From Sphingobium fuliginis (lineage in GTDB: Bacteria; Pseudomonadota; Alphaproteobacteria; Sphingomonadales; Sphingomonadaceae), in NCBI RefSeq assembly GCF_004152845.1, contig NZ_SEON01000005.1:304171-368170 (forward strand): a stretch of 64,000 nucleotides of DNA, written 5' to 3'. Both the position numbers and the translations under genes were made by a program. Positions 19,064 through 27,811 of this stretch are shown piece after piece; positions within the stretch are counted from its first letter, which is position 1; each line of letters starts with the position of its first letter. The notes below the pieces were generated by a model. It was not told the DNA's origin. It searched no databases and saw nothing but the letters and a program-made list of their open reading frames with translations.

Positions 19064-19518
19064 ATGCGACGGAAAAGCTGATCGGAGCGGCGCGGACGGC
19101 GATGCGCCATGCGCACGCGCCCTACAGCCGCTTCGCCGTGGGCGCGGCGGTGCGGCTGACCGACGGGCAGATCGTGACCGGCTGCAATTTCGAGAATGCG
19201 AGCTACGGCCTGTCGCTCTGCGCCGAAACGGTGGCGCTGGCGGCGGCCAACGCGCAGGGCCGCCTTGCCGATGTGGAGGCGATCGCGGTCGTGGGCGGCG
19301 CCATGGGGCCGGACGGCTCCGTATCGGGAGACGCCATCGTCACCCCCTGCGGCCGGTGCCGCCAGATCATGAACGAAGCCGAGCAGATGGCCGGGCGCAC
19401 GCTTGCCATTTACTGCGCGGCGCCGGAAGGAGACGCGCTGGCCGAACATCGCGTCGCCGAACTCCTGCCCCATGCCTTCGGCCCCGCCGATTTGGGCATC
19501 ACCCCCAGAAAGAGCTGA
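19060..19518 (+). CDS. cdd: Cytidine deaminase
   Basis: This is a 152-residue homotetrameric-type cytidine deaminase converting cytidine and deoxycytidine to uridine forms. The substrate motif HAPYSRFAVGAA, the NFENASYGLS block, catalytic CAE (Cys zinc ligand and proton-shuttling Glu) and the zinc ligands PCGRC are intact. The start overlaps the GH25-like stop. The next gene, dcd, follows after 6 bp, so this is a small pyrimidine-salvage pair. Confidence 0.95.
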   Translation: MNATEKLIGAARTAMRHAHAPYSRFAVGAAVRLTDGQIVTGCNFENASYGLSLCAETVALAAANAQGRLADVEAIAVVGGAMGPDGSVSGDAIVTPCGRCRQIMNEAEQMAGRTLAIYCAAPEGDALAEHRVAELLPHAFGPADLGITPRKS

Positions 19519-19524
19519 ACAGCC

Positions 19525-20079
19525 ATGTCGATATTGTCGGATAAGTGGATTCGCGAACAGGCCCGGACCAGCGGCATGATCGAGCCGTTCGTGGAAAGCC
19601 AGCGGCGCGACGGCTGCATCAGCTATGGCCTCTCCTCCTACGGCTATGACGCGCGGGTGGCGGACGAATTCAAGATCTTCACCAATGTCGACAGCGCCGT
19701 GGTCGACCCCAAGGATTTCGCCGCCAACAGCTTCGTCGACCGCAAGACCGACGTCTGCATCATCCCGCCCAACAGCTTCGCGCTGGCGCGGACGGTCGAA
19801 TATTTCCGCGTGCCCCGCGACGTGCTCGTGATCTGCCTTGGCAAGTCCACCTATGCGCGTTGCGGCATCATCGTGAACGTGACGCCGCTGGAGCCGGGCT
19901 GGGAAGGGCATGTGACGCTGGAATTTTCCAACACCACGCCGCTGCCCGCCAAGATCTACGCCAATGAGGGCGCGTGCCAGTTCCTGTTCCTTAAGGGCAA
20001 CGAGCCGTGCGAGACCAGCTATGCCGACCGCGCGGGCAAATATATGGGGCAGCAGGGCGTCACATTGCCGCGCCTGTAA
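19525..20079 (+). CDS. dcd: dCTP deaminase
   Basis: This 184-residue dCTP deaminase has the normal family length and makes dUTP for thymidylate synthesis. Recognisable motifs are [24 protein letters not shown] with the active-site Ser/Arg, and [18 protein letters not shown] containing the catalytic Glu. The C-terminal lid Y(M)GQQGVTLP is complete. It is cotranscribed with cdd. Confidence 0.96.
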   Translation: MSILSDKWIREQARTSGMIEPFVESQRRDGCISYGLSSYGYDARVADEFKIFTNVDSAVVDPKDFAANSFVDRKTDVCIIPPNSFALARTVEYFRVPRDVLVICLGKSTYARCGIIVNVTPLEPGWEGHVTLEFSNTTPLPAKIYANEGACQFLFLKGNEPCETSYADRAGKYMGQQGVTLPRL

Positions 20080-20122
20080 CGCTGTGCGACAGTGGCGGCA
20101 TGATGTGTGAGGCAAGCCCGCC

Positions 20123-20887
20123 ATGCTGATGCCGTTCCGCAGGCGGAAGGCGCGGGACGATGCGTCCCTCCCCAGCGTGGGTGGTGACAGGCGCGTCTAT
20201 GCCATAGGCGACATTCACGGCCGCGACGACCTTTTCGCCCAATTGCTGGACCGGATCGCTCTGGACGAGGCGGAGCGCGATCCCCTGCCCCGGCTGCTGG
20301 TCCTGCTGGGCGATCTGGTCGACCGGGGCCCGCAGTCGCGGCAGGTGGTGGAAAGGGCGATGGGCCTGGCGCGCTCGACCGGCGACATCCGCTTCCTCAA
20401 GGGCAATCATGAGGAGATGTTCATCGCAGCCGCCCGCGGAAAGGCGCAGGCGGCGCGCCTCTTCCGCCGATATGGCGGGGTGGAGACGCTGGCCAGCTAC
20501 GGCCTGGGGGCGGAGGACAGCGCGCTTATGAGCGACGAGGCGATGGCGCGGTGGATGCTGGCCCATGTCCCCCGCGATCATGTCGATTTCCTGGACGACT
20601 TTGCCGATATGCTGCCGCTTGGCGACTATCTCTTCGTCCATGCGGGGGTGCGGCCTCGCGTTGCGCTTGATGCCCAGATTCCTGCCGATCTGCGGTGGAT
20701 CAGGGGCGATTTCCTGAACCATGGGCGACATTTCGGCAAGATGATCGTGCATGGCCACAACATCAGCGAGGATGTGGATGTGCAGCCCAACAGGATCGGC
20801 ATCGACACCGGCGCTTTCTGCAGCGGCCGATTGACCGCGATCGGGTTGGAAAAGGACCAGCGCTGGTTTCTGCGGACCAGCGCCTGA
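20123..20887 (+). CDS. Metallophosphoesterase, PPP-type Ser/Thr protein phosphatase family
   Basis: This is a 254-residue metallophosphoesterase with the binuclear metal motifs GDIHG, GDLVDRG and GNHE, followed by His in FVHAGVRP and IVHGHN. This order matches the small bacterial PPP phosphatases (PrpA/ApaH-like). No signal peptide is present, so it is cytoplasmic. It starts 43 bp after dcd and may be read through from it. Its natural substrate (phosphoprotein or diadenosine polyphosphate) is not determined by the motifs. Confidence 0.9.
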   Translation: MLMPFRRRKARDDASLPSVGGDRRVYAIGDIHGRDDLFAQLLDRIALDEAERDPLPRLLVLLGDLVDRGPQSRQVVERAMGLARSTGDIRFLKGNHEEMFIAAARGKAQAARLFRRYGGVETLASYGLGAEDSALMSDEAMARWMLAHVPRDHVDFLDDFADMLPLGDYLFVHAGVRPRVALDAQIPADLRWIRGDFLNHGRHFGKMIVHGHNISEDVDVQPNRIGIDTGAFCSGRLTAIGLEKDQRWFLRTSA

Positions 20888-21073
20888 TCCGGGCTGAGCG
20901 CCATTTGTAATATTATAATAAGATAATCTCATTTCCCGCTGATTTCCCGATCCTTTATCGGTCGCATCCGATCGTTCCTGTCCGCCGCTCCGTAATGGAT
21001 GGCGGGTCGGGACCTTTTCTTCGTTGGAAGATGTCGGAACGGCAAAAAGCCGTCTGCAACAGGGGAACAATCG
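20888..21073. promoter_or_regulatory. AT-rich upstream region of TonB receptor
   Basis: This is a 186-bp spacer. It is clearly AT-rich at 20907-20935 (tttgtaatattataataaga), which stands out from the GC-rich surroundings and is the likely place for the receptor promoter. The mRNA leader ends in an AGGGGA ribosome binding site at 21061-21066. I cannot name a regulator site. Confidence 0.4.
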
Positions 21074-23860
21074 ATGCGCATTCGCCATGCACTGGCGGGG
21101 TTCGCCCTCGCCACATGCCTTGTTTTGCCCACGGAGCTGATGGCATCCTCGAAAATGGACGCCACCCTGTCGCAGCGGCACAAGTTCGACATCGCCCCGC
21201 AGCCGCTGAGCAGCGCCCTGCGCCAGCTTTCGACCCAGTCGGGCGTGCGCATCCTCTTCCCCTATGACGAGGTCGCATCGATCCGCAGCCGGCGCGTGCA
21301 GGGCTGGCTGTCGACCGAAGACGCGCTGGAACGGCTGCTGGCCGGAACCGCGCTCAAGCATAGCGAGGCGGGCGTCGGCGTCATCGCCCTCGCCGTGCCG
21401 GCCAACCGCACCGTCGCCCATCGCAGTCCGCTGGCGGTCCAGCTTGCGCAGGTCGGCGTGGCGGGGGCGTCGGCGGCCCCGGTCGCCATGGCGCCCGCCG
21501 ATGGGGACGATGCCTCGGCCCCGATCATCGTCACGGGAACCCGCCAGACCACGCGCACCGTCGCGGAAAGCCTGGCGCCCATCGACGTGCTGAGCGCCAG
21601 GGACCTGGAGGCGAGCGGCAAGCAATCGGTGCGCGACCTGCTGGGCACGCTGGTGCCGTCGATCAACGTGTCGAACAGCGGCGCGGGCGCCAGCTTCGCC
21701 GTCAAGACGCTGTCGCTGCGCGGCCTTGCGGGCGACCAGTTGCTGGTGCTGGTGAACGGCAAGCGGCGCCACAATACGGCGACCCTGTTCATCAACGGCA
21801 CGACCCAGAACGGCCAGTCGCCGCCCGACCTGGACCTTATCCCTTCCTCCGCCATCGAGCGGATCGAGGTGCTGCGCGACGGGGCGTCGGCGCAATATGG
21901 GTCCGACGCGATCGCAGGCGTGGTCAACATCCTGCTGAAGAACGATGCCAGCGGAAGCGCGTCCTTCCTGGGCGGCGCCACGGCGGACGGCGGCGGCGAA
22001 CAGGGCCGGTTCCAGATCAGCAAGGGCTTCGGCGTCGGGGACGGTGGCCATGTCCATTTCACGCTGGACGCCTTCCTTCAGGGCCGCACCTATCGCAGCG
22101 CGCCCAATCCGGGCCAGTTCTACGCGCGGGTGGGCCAGCTCTATTCATCGGCCACGGGTGCGCTCGACCCGCGTGAGGCGACCGTCGATCGCGACGTGAA
22201 CCGGGGCGGCCAGCCGCAGGTGTCGGGCATCAACTTCGCCTATGACCTGTCGCTGCCGGTGAGCGATCAGGTCGAACTTTACCTGTTCGGCACGGCGTCG
22301 CGCCGGCATAGCGACGCCTGGCTGACCTATCGCTTCCCCGACGCGCCGAACAACATCCCCGAACTGTTCCCCAATGGCTACAGCCCGCATCTCCACATCT
22401 ATGACGAGGACTTCCAGACTGCGGCGGGGCTGCGCGGCGACCTGTCCGACACATTCCATTACGATCTGTCCAGCAGCTTTTCCCGCAACTGGGTGAAATA
22501 TCGGGAAAGCTCGGTCATCAACGCCTCGCTCGGTCCGGCCAGCCCGACCGACATGTATATCGGCGCCGTCACGTCGAAGGAGTGGACCACCAATCTCGAC
22601 CTTCAGAAGACGGTCGATCTGGGGCTGGCCGAACCGTTGCTGGTGGCGCTGGGCGCGGAATATCGCTGGAACGGCTATGCCATCGGTGCGGGCGACCCCG
22701 TTTCCTATATCGACGGCGAATACCGGTCGACCACCGGCCCCAATGCCGGTGTGCTGCGGACATCCGGGTCGCAGGGGGTGACGGGTTTCCCCCTCTCCTC
22801 CGCCGGGAAATGGAGCCGCGACAATTGGAGCGCCTATCTGAACCTGGAACAGCAGGTCGTGGAGGGGTTCGAGGTCGCGCTGGCCGGGCGGCATGAGGAT
22901 TATTCCGACTTCGGCACCACCGACACCGGCAAGGCGTCGGTGCGGATCGAGCCGGTGCGCGGCCTGGCGCTGCGCGGCACGGCCAGCACCGGCTTCCGCG
23001 CGCCGACCCTGCAACAGCAGCATTATTCCTCCGCCAGCACGATCAATGTCGGCGGCGTGTTGCTGCCCGTATCCGCACTGCCGGTCGATTCCGCCGCGGC
23101 CGTCGCGCTTGGCGCCACGGCCCTGAAGCCGGAAAAGTCCAGAAACCTTTCGGCCGGCATCGTCCTCACGCCGACACCGCGCCTCAACATCACGGTCGAC
23201 GCCTATCAGATCAAGATCAGGGACCGCATCCTGCTGTCCGAAACCCTGCAGGGCCCGCTCGTGCGCAGCGTGCTGGCGGCGGCGGGCATCACATCCTCGG
23301 CGGGCGGCTTCTACTTCTCCAACGCCGCCGACACCCGGACGCGGGGGCTGGACGTGGTCAGCACCTGGCGGGCGGGCCTGGGCGACTGGGGCAATGCGCT
23401 GTTCAGCCTGTCGGCCAATTTCAACAAGACCGTCTTCACCCATGTCGATGCCGTGCCGCCGGTACTGGCCAATTCCCAGCTGGTGCTGATCGGCCGGTCG
23501 AAACAGGGCGACTTCACCAAGGGCACGCCGCGCGACAAGTTCATCGCCAACATCCTCTGGACCAAGGGGCCTGCCAGCCTGAACCTGCGCGCCACGCGCT
23601 ACGGCAAGGTGACGATGGTCCATCCGACCACGCCTTCCCTGGATGCGGAAATCGATCCCAAGGTCATCTTCGACCTGGAACTGGGGATGGAACTGCGCAA
23701 GGGCATCAAACTGACGGCCGGGGCGAACAATCTGTTCAACAGCTATCCCGACAAGCTGCCCACTTTGCTACAGGGCAACGGCTTTTCCCTTTACAACCAA
23801 TATTCGCCCTATGGGACCAGCGGCGGATTTTATTATGGGCGGTTGAATTTCGAGTTTTGA
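21074..23860 (+). CDS. TonB-dependent receptor with N-terminal STN domain
   Basis: This is a 928-residue outer-membrane receptor. After a signal peptide (residues 1-24) comes an STN domain (about residues 37-88, core FDIAPQPLSSALRQLSTQSGVRI), a linker, then a plug beginning IIVTGTRQTTRTVAESLAPIDVL and including IERIEVLRDGASAQYGSDAIAGVVN. A ~650-residue barrel ends in Phe-Glu-Phe, the usual aromatic C terminus. STN receptors often signal to a FecR/FecI pair, but no FecR-type protein is adjacent. The ligand is unknown. ATG 21074 follows AGGGGA; the frame also opens at 20999 without a ribosome binding site. Confidence 0.92.
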   Translation: MRIRHALAGFALATCLVLPTELMASSKMDATLSQRHKFDIAPQPLSSALRQLSTQSGVRILFPYDEVASIRSRRVQGWLSTEDALERLLAGTALKHSEAGVGVIALAVPANRTVAHRSPLAVQLAQVGVAGASAAPVAMAPADGDDASAPIIVTGTRQTTRTVAESLAPIDVLSARDLEASGKQSVRDLLGTLVPSINVSNSGAGASFAVKTLSLRGLAGDQLLVLVNGKRRHNTATLFINGTTQNGQSPPDLDLIPSSAIERIEVLRDGASAQYGSDAIAGVVNILLKNDASGSASFLGGATADGGGEQGRFQISKGFGVGDGGHVHFTLDAFLQGRTYRSAPNPGQFYARVGQLYSSATGALDPREATVDRDVNRGGQPQVSGINFAYDLSLPVSDQVELYLFGTASRRHSDAWLTYRFPDAPNNIPELFPNGYSPHLHIYDEDFQTAAGLRGDLSDTFHYDLSSSFSRNWVKYRESSVINASLGPASPTDMYIGAVTSKEWTTNLDLQKTVDLGLAEPLLVALGAEYRWNGYAIGAGDPVSYIDGEYRSTTGPNAGVLRTSGSQGVTGFPLSSAGKWSRDNWSAYLNLEQQVVEGFEVALAGRHEDYSDFGTTDTGKASVRIEPVRGLALRGTASTGFRAPTLQQQHYSSASTINVGGVLLPVSALPVDSAAAVALGATALKPEKSRNLSAGIVLTPTPRLNITVDAYQIKIRDRILLSETLQGPLVRSVLAAAGITSSAGGFYFSNAADTRTRGLDVVSTWRAGLGDWGNALFSLSANFNKTVFTHVDAVPPVLANSQLVLIGRSKQGDFTKGTPRDKFIANILWTKGPASLNLRATRYGKVTMVHPTTPSLDAEIDPKVIFDLELGMELRKGIKLTAGANNLFNSYPDKLPTLLQGNGFSLYNQYSPYGTSGGFYYGRLNFEF

Positions 23861-23928
23861 GCGAAGCGGCCATGGGGATGCGTTAGCCTGTTCCTGCTGT
23901 GCCATTGGGGCCGGCTTTGGCCCTTTTA

Positions 23929-24143
23929 AGACCTTCCTCCTCCCTTGAGGAAGAAGGACAGGAAGCTTTGGGGGCGAAGGGGGCTGGGTTGATTGGGAAG
24001 GGGAAAGCGGGCCTGCTGCCCGCGCGATCCCCTGGATCGCGCCCCCCTCACCCAGCTACGACTAGGCAGCAAGCTGCCAAGTCTGCGCAGCCCTCTCCCT
24101 TAAGGGAGAGGGATAAAGCGAGTGTCCGATACCACCCTTCCTT
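23929..24143. repeat. Dispersed intergenic hairpin-rich repeat, copy A
   Basis: This is about 215 bp made of successive hairpins: CTTCCTC/GAGGAAG, GCGGGC/GCCCGC, GCGCGATCC/GGATCGCGC, GCAGC/GCTGC and CTCTCCCTT/AAGGGAGAG. A second, diverged copy lies at 32010-32219. The core at 24044-24092 is identical to 32122-32170 except for one base. It fills most of the gap between the TonB receptor and the anti-sigma gene (3' ends converge). It may act as a REP-type element or bidirectional terminator. Confidence 0.8.
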
Positions 24144-24151
24144 CAGCTATC

Positions 24152-24847
24152 CTATTGCCAACGCCTGTCCTTCGCCGCCTTCTCCTGCGCGGCATCGAGG
24201 GGGGAGCCGTCCATCAAGGCATCGACAGTCGCCATAAGACGCGCATCGCCCGAGGATGCCTGCCGATAGGCCCCTTCCCGTCCCGCGCCCGGCACGAGCT
24301 GCTGCACCTGCCAGCCTTGCCCCTCGCGGCAGGCGACGCCCGACAGGGCCTGCCCTTCGAAGCTGCGGCACCATCCGCCGCCCTTGCGCCGGAAGCTGAG
24401 GCCGATGCGGATCGGCGCTTCCTCCTGCGCGGAAGCGAGCTGGGTTTCGAGCGCCGACGCCAACTCGCCCTGTGCGACCATCGTGCCCCGCTCTATTGAA
24501 ATCGGACCGTCGCTCCCGCCGGAAAAATGCCCGACGCCAAGCCCCAGCAGCAGGCTCGCGGCGATGGCGCCGCCCATGGCCCAGACGCGCCGACGCGCCT
24601 GGACCGGACGGGCGAACGGGACGACCTTCGCATCCTCCTGCAACAAGGTCCGCATCGCGGCCGGCACAGGCTCGGCTTCGATGGGCGCATAATGGCCGGC
24701 CAACCGCTCCCGCAGGCGAACATGCATGTCGAGCCGCGCGGCCAGCGCCGGGTCTTCCGCCACGGCACGTTCGACGCGCCGCCGGTTCACCTCGTCCAAT
24801 TCGCCGTCGACAAAGGCGATCAGCATGGCTTCGTCCATGTCCGTCAT
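24152..24847 (-). CDS. Membrane-anchored anti-sigma factor
   Basis: This is a 231-residue protein with a cytoplasmic N-terminal anti-sigma-like helical region (MDEAMLIAFVDGELDEVNR, the usual opening), one membrane helix near residues 94-112 (AMGGAIAASLLLGLGVGHF) and a periplasmic C-terminal domain of ~115 residues. No HxxxCxxC zinc motif is present, so it is not a ZAS-type factor. The ATG overlaps the sigma-factor stop (ATGA), giving coupled synthesis. The periplasmic part has two Cys (WCRSFEGQ and GVACREG) that could form a disulfide and sense redox state; that is inference. Confidence 0.88.
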   Translation of the reverse strand: MTDMDEAMLIAFVDGELDEVNRRRVERAVAEDPALAARLDMHVRLRERLAGHYAPIEAEPVPAAMRTLLQEDAKVVPFARPVQARRRVWAMGGAIAASLLLGLGVGHFSGGSDGPISIERGTMVAQGELASALETQLASAQEEAPIRIGLSFRRKGGGWCRSFEGQALSGVACREGQGWQVQQLVPGAGREGAYRQASSGDARLMATVDALMDGSPLDAAQEKAAKDRRWQ

Positions 24848-25332
24848 GCCGCTTCCCCCAGCAGTTCGATCAAAGCGCCGCGCCCGCGCACCAGCCGCGA
24901 GGTCAGCGTGCCCATTGGAATGTCCAGCACCTCCGCCGCCTCCCGGTAGGACAGCCCCTCCACCAGCACGAGCGCGATAGCCTCCCGCTGCTCGTCGGGC
25001 AGGCTTTGCATCGCGCGGTCGACATCGGACAGCATGACATGCGCCTCCACATCGCGGTCGCCCGCATGGCCGACATGCTCGCCCGCCTCCTCCGGCGCGA
25101 AGGTGCGGGCGGCGCGCTGCCGGGAGCGGCCCTCGTCGATCCACAGATTGCGCATGATCCGATACATCCAGCTATCCAGTCTCGTCCCCGGCTGCCATTG
25201 ATCGCGTGCCCGGAGCGCCTTTTCCAACGCCGCCTGGCAGAGATCGTCCGCATCGGCGCGATCCCGCGACAGGCTGGCGGCAAAGCGCCGCAGCCGGGGC
25301 AGGATCGCCAACAGATCGCTTTCGAACGACAT
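24844..25332 (-). CDS. ECF-subfamily RNA polymerase sigma factor
   Basis: This is a 162-residue ECF sigma factor with only regions 2 and 4. Region 2 runs from ILPRLRRFAASLSRD through DLCQAALEKALRA to SWMYRIMRNLWIDEGR. Region 4 holds MQSLPDEQREAIALVLVEG and the helix-turn-helix SYREAAEVLDIPMGTLTSRL. ATG 25332 has a GGAG nine bases upstream. It is followed by its anti-sigma gene with a four-base overlap and is divergent from the subtilisin-like protease, which it probably controls together with itself. Confidence 0.93.
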   Translation of the reverse strand: MSFESDLLAILPRLRRFAASLSRDRADADDLCQAALEKALRARDQWQPGTRLDSWMYRIMRNLWIDEGRSRQRAARTFAPEEAGEHVGHAGDRDVEAHVMLSDVDRAMQSLPDEQREAIALVLVEGLSYREAAEVLDIPMGTLTSRLVRGRGALIELLGEAA

Positions 25333-25356
25333 CCGGTCTCCATTCAGCTTCCTGAA

Positions 25357-25388
25357 GGATGAAACGGCTGCCGCCGCACGTTTCATCC
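25357..25388. promoter_or_regulatory. Perfect 10-bp inverted repeat between sigma and protease genes
   Basis: Arms GGATGAAACG (25357-25366) and CGTTTCATCC (25379-25388) are exact reverse complements with a 12-base spacer. They sit 25 bp upstream of the sigma start and about 108 bp upstream of the protease start. TGAAAC resembles -35 elements used by some ECF sigma factors, so the repeat may be two face-to-face -35 elements. The distance to a -10 does not fit simply, so a dimeric regulator site is equally possible. Confidence 0.55.
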
Positions 25389-25495
25389 CTGAGCATGGAT
25401 CTTGTATCGGAAATTTTTTCGCAATGAATCATTTTGAGAGCGAAAGGACCGGAAGGCAGTCTGATGGTGGAAGTGCCGGCGGTGGAGAGGTCGAG

Positions 25496-26746
25496 ATGAA
25501 ATTCGCGCGTCGATGGATCGTTGCCGGCTTGCTTCTGACCGCACCGGGCGCGCAGGCCCAGTTGCTGCCTTCGCCGGGCAGCACCCTGGGTCAGGTGAGC
25601 GGCCAGGCAGGCGGCATCGTGCCGCATGTGATGGATCGGGTGGAAGGAACGCTGGATCAGGCCGGGCTTGAGCGGCTGTCGCCTGCCCGGCTGGCCGACC
25701 GGCTGTTGGCGGCGCGGGCGGCGCGGATCGACGATCTGGTGCGGCGGCATGCCGATTCGGTGGAACTGGACGACCGGCGCGAACCGGCGCGGCGCGGCGT
25801 CATATTGCTGACCGGGGCGCGGCCGGAAAGCGTCGCCGCGCTGCGTTCCGCCGGCTATGGCGTGGAAGATGCCGCCATAGAGGGGCTGGACCTTGCCGTG
25901 ACCCGCCTGACCGTGCCGCAGGGCCGCAGCCTGTCGCGTGCGTTGAAGCAGGTCCGGTCCCTCGCCCCGGAAGCGCAGGCCAGTGCCGACAATCTCTATT
26001 TCCCCAGCGGCGCTTCCATGGGTCTTGCCGCCGCCGCGCTTGCGGAAACCGCGTCGGTTGGGGGCAAGGCGGCGGGGCTGATCGACGGCGGGGTGGCCCG
26101 GCACCCCAGCCTGACCGGCCCGATCGAACAGCGGGGTTTCGCCCGAGGGGCTCCCCGCGCCAGCGCGCACGGGACGGCGGTCGCCTCCCTCATCAGCGGC
26201 ACGGGCAGCATAAGGGGCGCAGCGCCCGGCGCGCCCTTGCTGGTGGCCGATGTCTATGGCGACGACCCGGCGGGCGGCAGCGCCTTCGCAATGGCGCGGG
26301 CGCTTGGCTGGATGGCGGCGCGCGGGGCCGATGTCGTGACGGTGAGCCTGGTGGGCCCGGACAATCCCCTGCTGGCCGGCGCCATCCGTCTGGCGCGGGA
26401 ACGTGGCGTGTCCGTGGTTGCGGCGGTCGGCAATGACGGGCCGGCCGCGCCGCCGGCCTATCCGGCCTCCTATGCGGGAGTGATCGCCGTCACCGGCATT
26501 GACGGGCGGGGCCGCGTCCTGCCCGAGGCGGGGCGGGCCCGTCATGTGGATTTCGCCGCGCCGGGGGCGGACATGAATGCGGCCCGGGCCGATGGCGGCA
26601 AGGGTAAGGTCCGCGGTACATCCTTCGCTGCGCCGCTGGTGGCGGGACGGCTGTTCGCCAAGGGCAGCGTGGCGGCCCTGCGGGCGGAGGCGAAGCGGGG
26701 CTCCGGCCTTAGCATCATCTGCGGCACTTGCAGAAATAATGATTGA
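25496..26746 (+). CDS. Secreted subtilisin-like (S8) serine protease
   Basis: This is a 416-residue S8 peptidase. It has a signal peptide ending at AQA (about residue 21) and a ~150-residue pro-region containing a propeptide-like RGVILLTGARPESVAALRSAGY. The catalytic domain has Asp197 (GLIDGGV), His225 (SAHGTAVASL), oxyanion Asn in VAAVGNDGPA and Ser376 (GTSFAAPLVAG). The C terminus is short and ends in CGTCRNND, a CxxC tail. ATG 25496 follows GGAGAGG; an opening at 25424 lacks a signal peptide. It is divergent from the ECF sigma factor and 100 bp upstream of a Gly-rich secreted protein. Confidence 0.9.
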   Translation: MKFARRWIVAGLLLTAPGAQAQLLPSPGSTLGQVSGQAGGIVPHVMDRVEGTLDQAGLERLSPARLADRLLAARAARIDDLVRRHADSVELDDRREPARRGVILLTGARPESVAALRSAGYGVEDAAIEGLDLAVTRLTVPQGRSLSRALKQVRSLAPEAQASADNLYFPSGASMGLAAAALAETASVGGKAAGLIDGGVARHPSLTGPIEQRGFARGAPRASAHGTAVASLISGTGSIRGAAPGAPLLVADVYGDDPAGGSAFAMARALGWMAARGADVVTVSLVGPDNPLLAGAIRLARERGVSVVAAVGNDGPAAPPAYPASYAGVIAVTGIDGRGRVLPEAGRARHVDFAAPGADMNAARADGGKGKVRGTSFAAPLVAGRLFAKGSVAALRAEAKRGSGLSIICGTCRNND

Positions 26747-26846
26747 TTTTCAATGATTTGAAAGTTTTTTCCGACATTTTGGGATTAAATCCGATCGCCG
26801 TCGCGTTGTCCTGTCATCGGATCGACAACGAACAAGGAGACGATCG

Positions 26847-27530
26847 ATGAAAGTCAAGTTCCTGATTGCAACCGCCGCTCTTGCCGCCCTGACGGCCGCG
26901 CCCGCCTCTGCCCAGTTGCTGGGCGGCGGTGGCGGCGGCATGCTGGGCGGCGGCCTGGGCGGCGCGCTGGGTGGCGCGGGCGGATCGTTGGGCGGCACGC
27001 TCGGCGGATCGGGCGGCGTCGGCCTCGACCGCAGCATCGACCTGGAGAATGGCCGCGTCGGCGCCAGCGGTTCGGGCCATGGCAGCGGCAGCGGTTCCGC
27101 CTCCGGATCGGTCAGCCGCCATGGCAAGAGCCGCAGCGGCAGCGCTTCGGGCTCCGCCAGCGGATCGGCAGGCGGCAGCCTGACGGCCGACACGCTGGGG
27201 ACAGGCGATGTGCGCAATGCCGTGGGCGGCCTGCGCGACCAGGCCGGCAACACGGCCGGCGCGGCGCGGGACCGGGCCGCTGGAACCGTCGCCGAAACCA
27301 AGGACCGCGCCAGCGCCACCGCAGGAGCAGCGCGGGACCGCGCCGCCAACGCCGTGAGCCGGACACGTTCGGCAGCAGGCAATGCCGCCGGCAGCGCCGC
27401 GGGCGCGGCCAACGGTGCGGCGAACGGCGCGAGCGGCCTGGGGTCCGTCGATGCTTCCGGACAGCTTTCGGGCGGCGGACAGGCTTCGGGTTCGGCCAGC
27501 TCGGCCGCTTCGGATCAGGCGGCCAACTGA
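26847..27530 (+). CDS. Secreted Gly/Ser/Ala-rich low-complexity protein
   Basis: This is a 227-residue protein with a signal peptide cleaved after ASA (about residue 22). It is then a glycine-rich stretch (LLGGGGGGMLGGGLGGALGG), a Ser/Gly segment, and an alanine-rich helical part with two near-repeats of TAGAARDRAA separated by a TVAETKDRAS linker, reminiscent of LEA/CsbD-like amphipathic repeats. No catalytic motif. The mature protein opens QLL like the upstream protease. AAGGAG precedes the ATG, and a strong terminator follows at 27596. The role is unknown; a surface or matrix protein or protease substrate is inference. Confidence 0.8.
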   Translation: MKVKFLIATAALAALTAAPASAQLLGGGGGGMLGGGLGGALGGAGGSLGGTLGGSGGVGLDRSIDLENGRVGASGSGHGSGSGSASGSVSRHGKSRSGSASGSASGSAGGSLTADTLGTGDVRNAVGGLRDQAGNTAGAARDRAAGTVAETKDRASATAGAARDRAANAVSRTRSAAGNAAGSAAGAANGAANGASGLGSVDASGQLSGGGQASGSASSAASDQAAN

Positions 27531-27595
27531 CCTCGCCCGGAGGCGACATATCCCCGACCGGCTTTCAGCCGCATTGCCGCCTCACCGCCTGATCG

Positions 27596-27636
27596 AAGGC
27601 CGGCGACCCTTATCGGGCCGCCGGCCTTCCCTCTTT
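27596..27636 (+). terminator. Rho-independent terminator after Gly-rich protein
   Basis: A perfect 10-bp stem, AAGGCCGGCG (27596-27605) with CGCCGGCCTT (27619-27628), has a 13-base loop. It is followed by the pyrimidine/T-rich ccctctttct. It marks the end of the protease/Gly-rich transcription unit. Confidence 0.75.
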
Positions 27637-27811
27637 CTGAAGGAAACGCTAAAAGCCTTTGATATAAATGGTTTAAGATGATGGCACTTTTCATGGCGCG
27701 CCTGAATGTCTACACCGTCATTTCATATGGGTCCGGCCGGCAGTGTCGAATGGAGCCAAGGGTCGCCATAGGTGCGTCGCGGCACCAGATATTGAAGAGA
27801 TACGGGACTGA

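Noticed and set aside
21074..25332. TonB receptor plus ECF sigma/anti-sigma as a FecIRA-type surface signalling unit
   Set aside because: The receptor does have an STN domain, but the anti-sigma protein has no FecR features, the genes converge and a repeat separates them. The sigma pair fits the divergent protease better.
25496..26746. Premature truncation of the S8 protease
   Set aside because: The C terminus is short, but the full catalytic core through GTSFAAPLVAG is present and the CxxC tail looks like a natural end.
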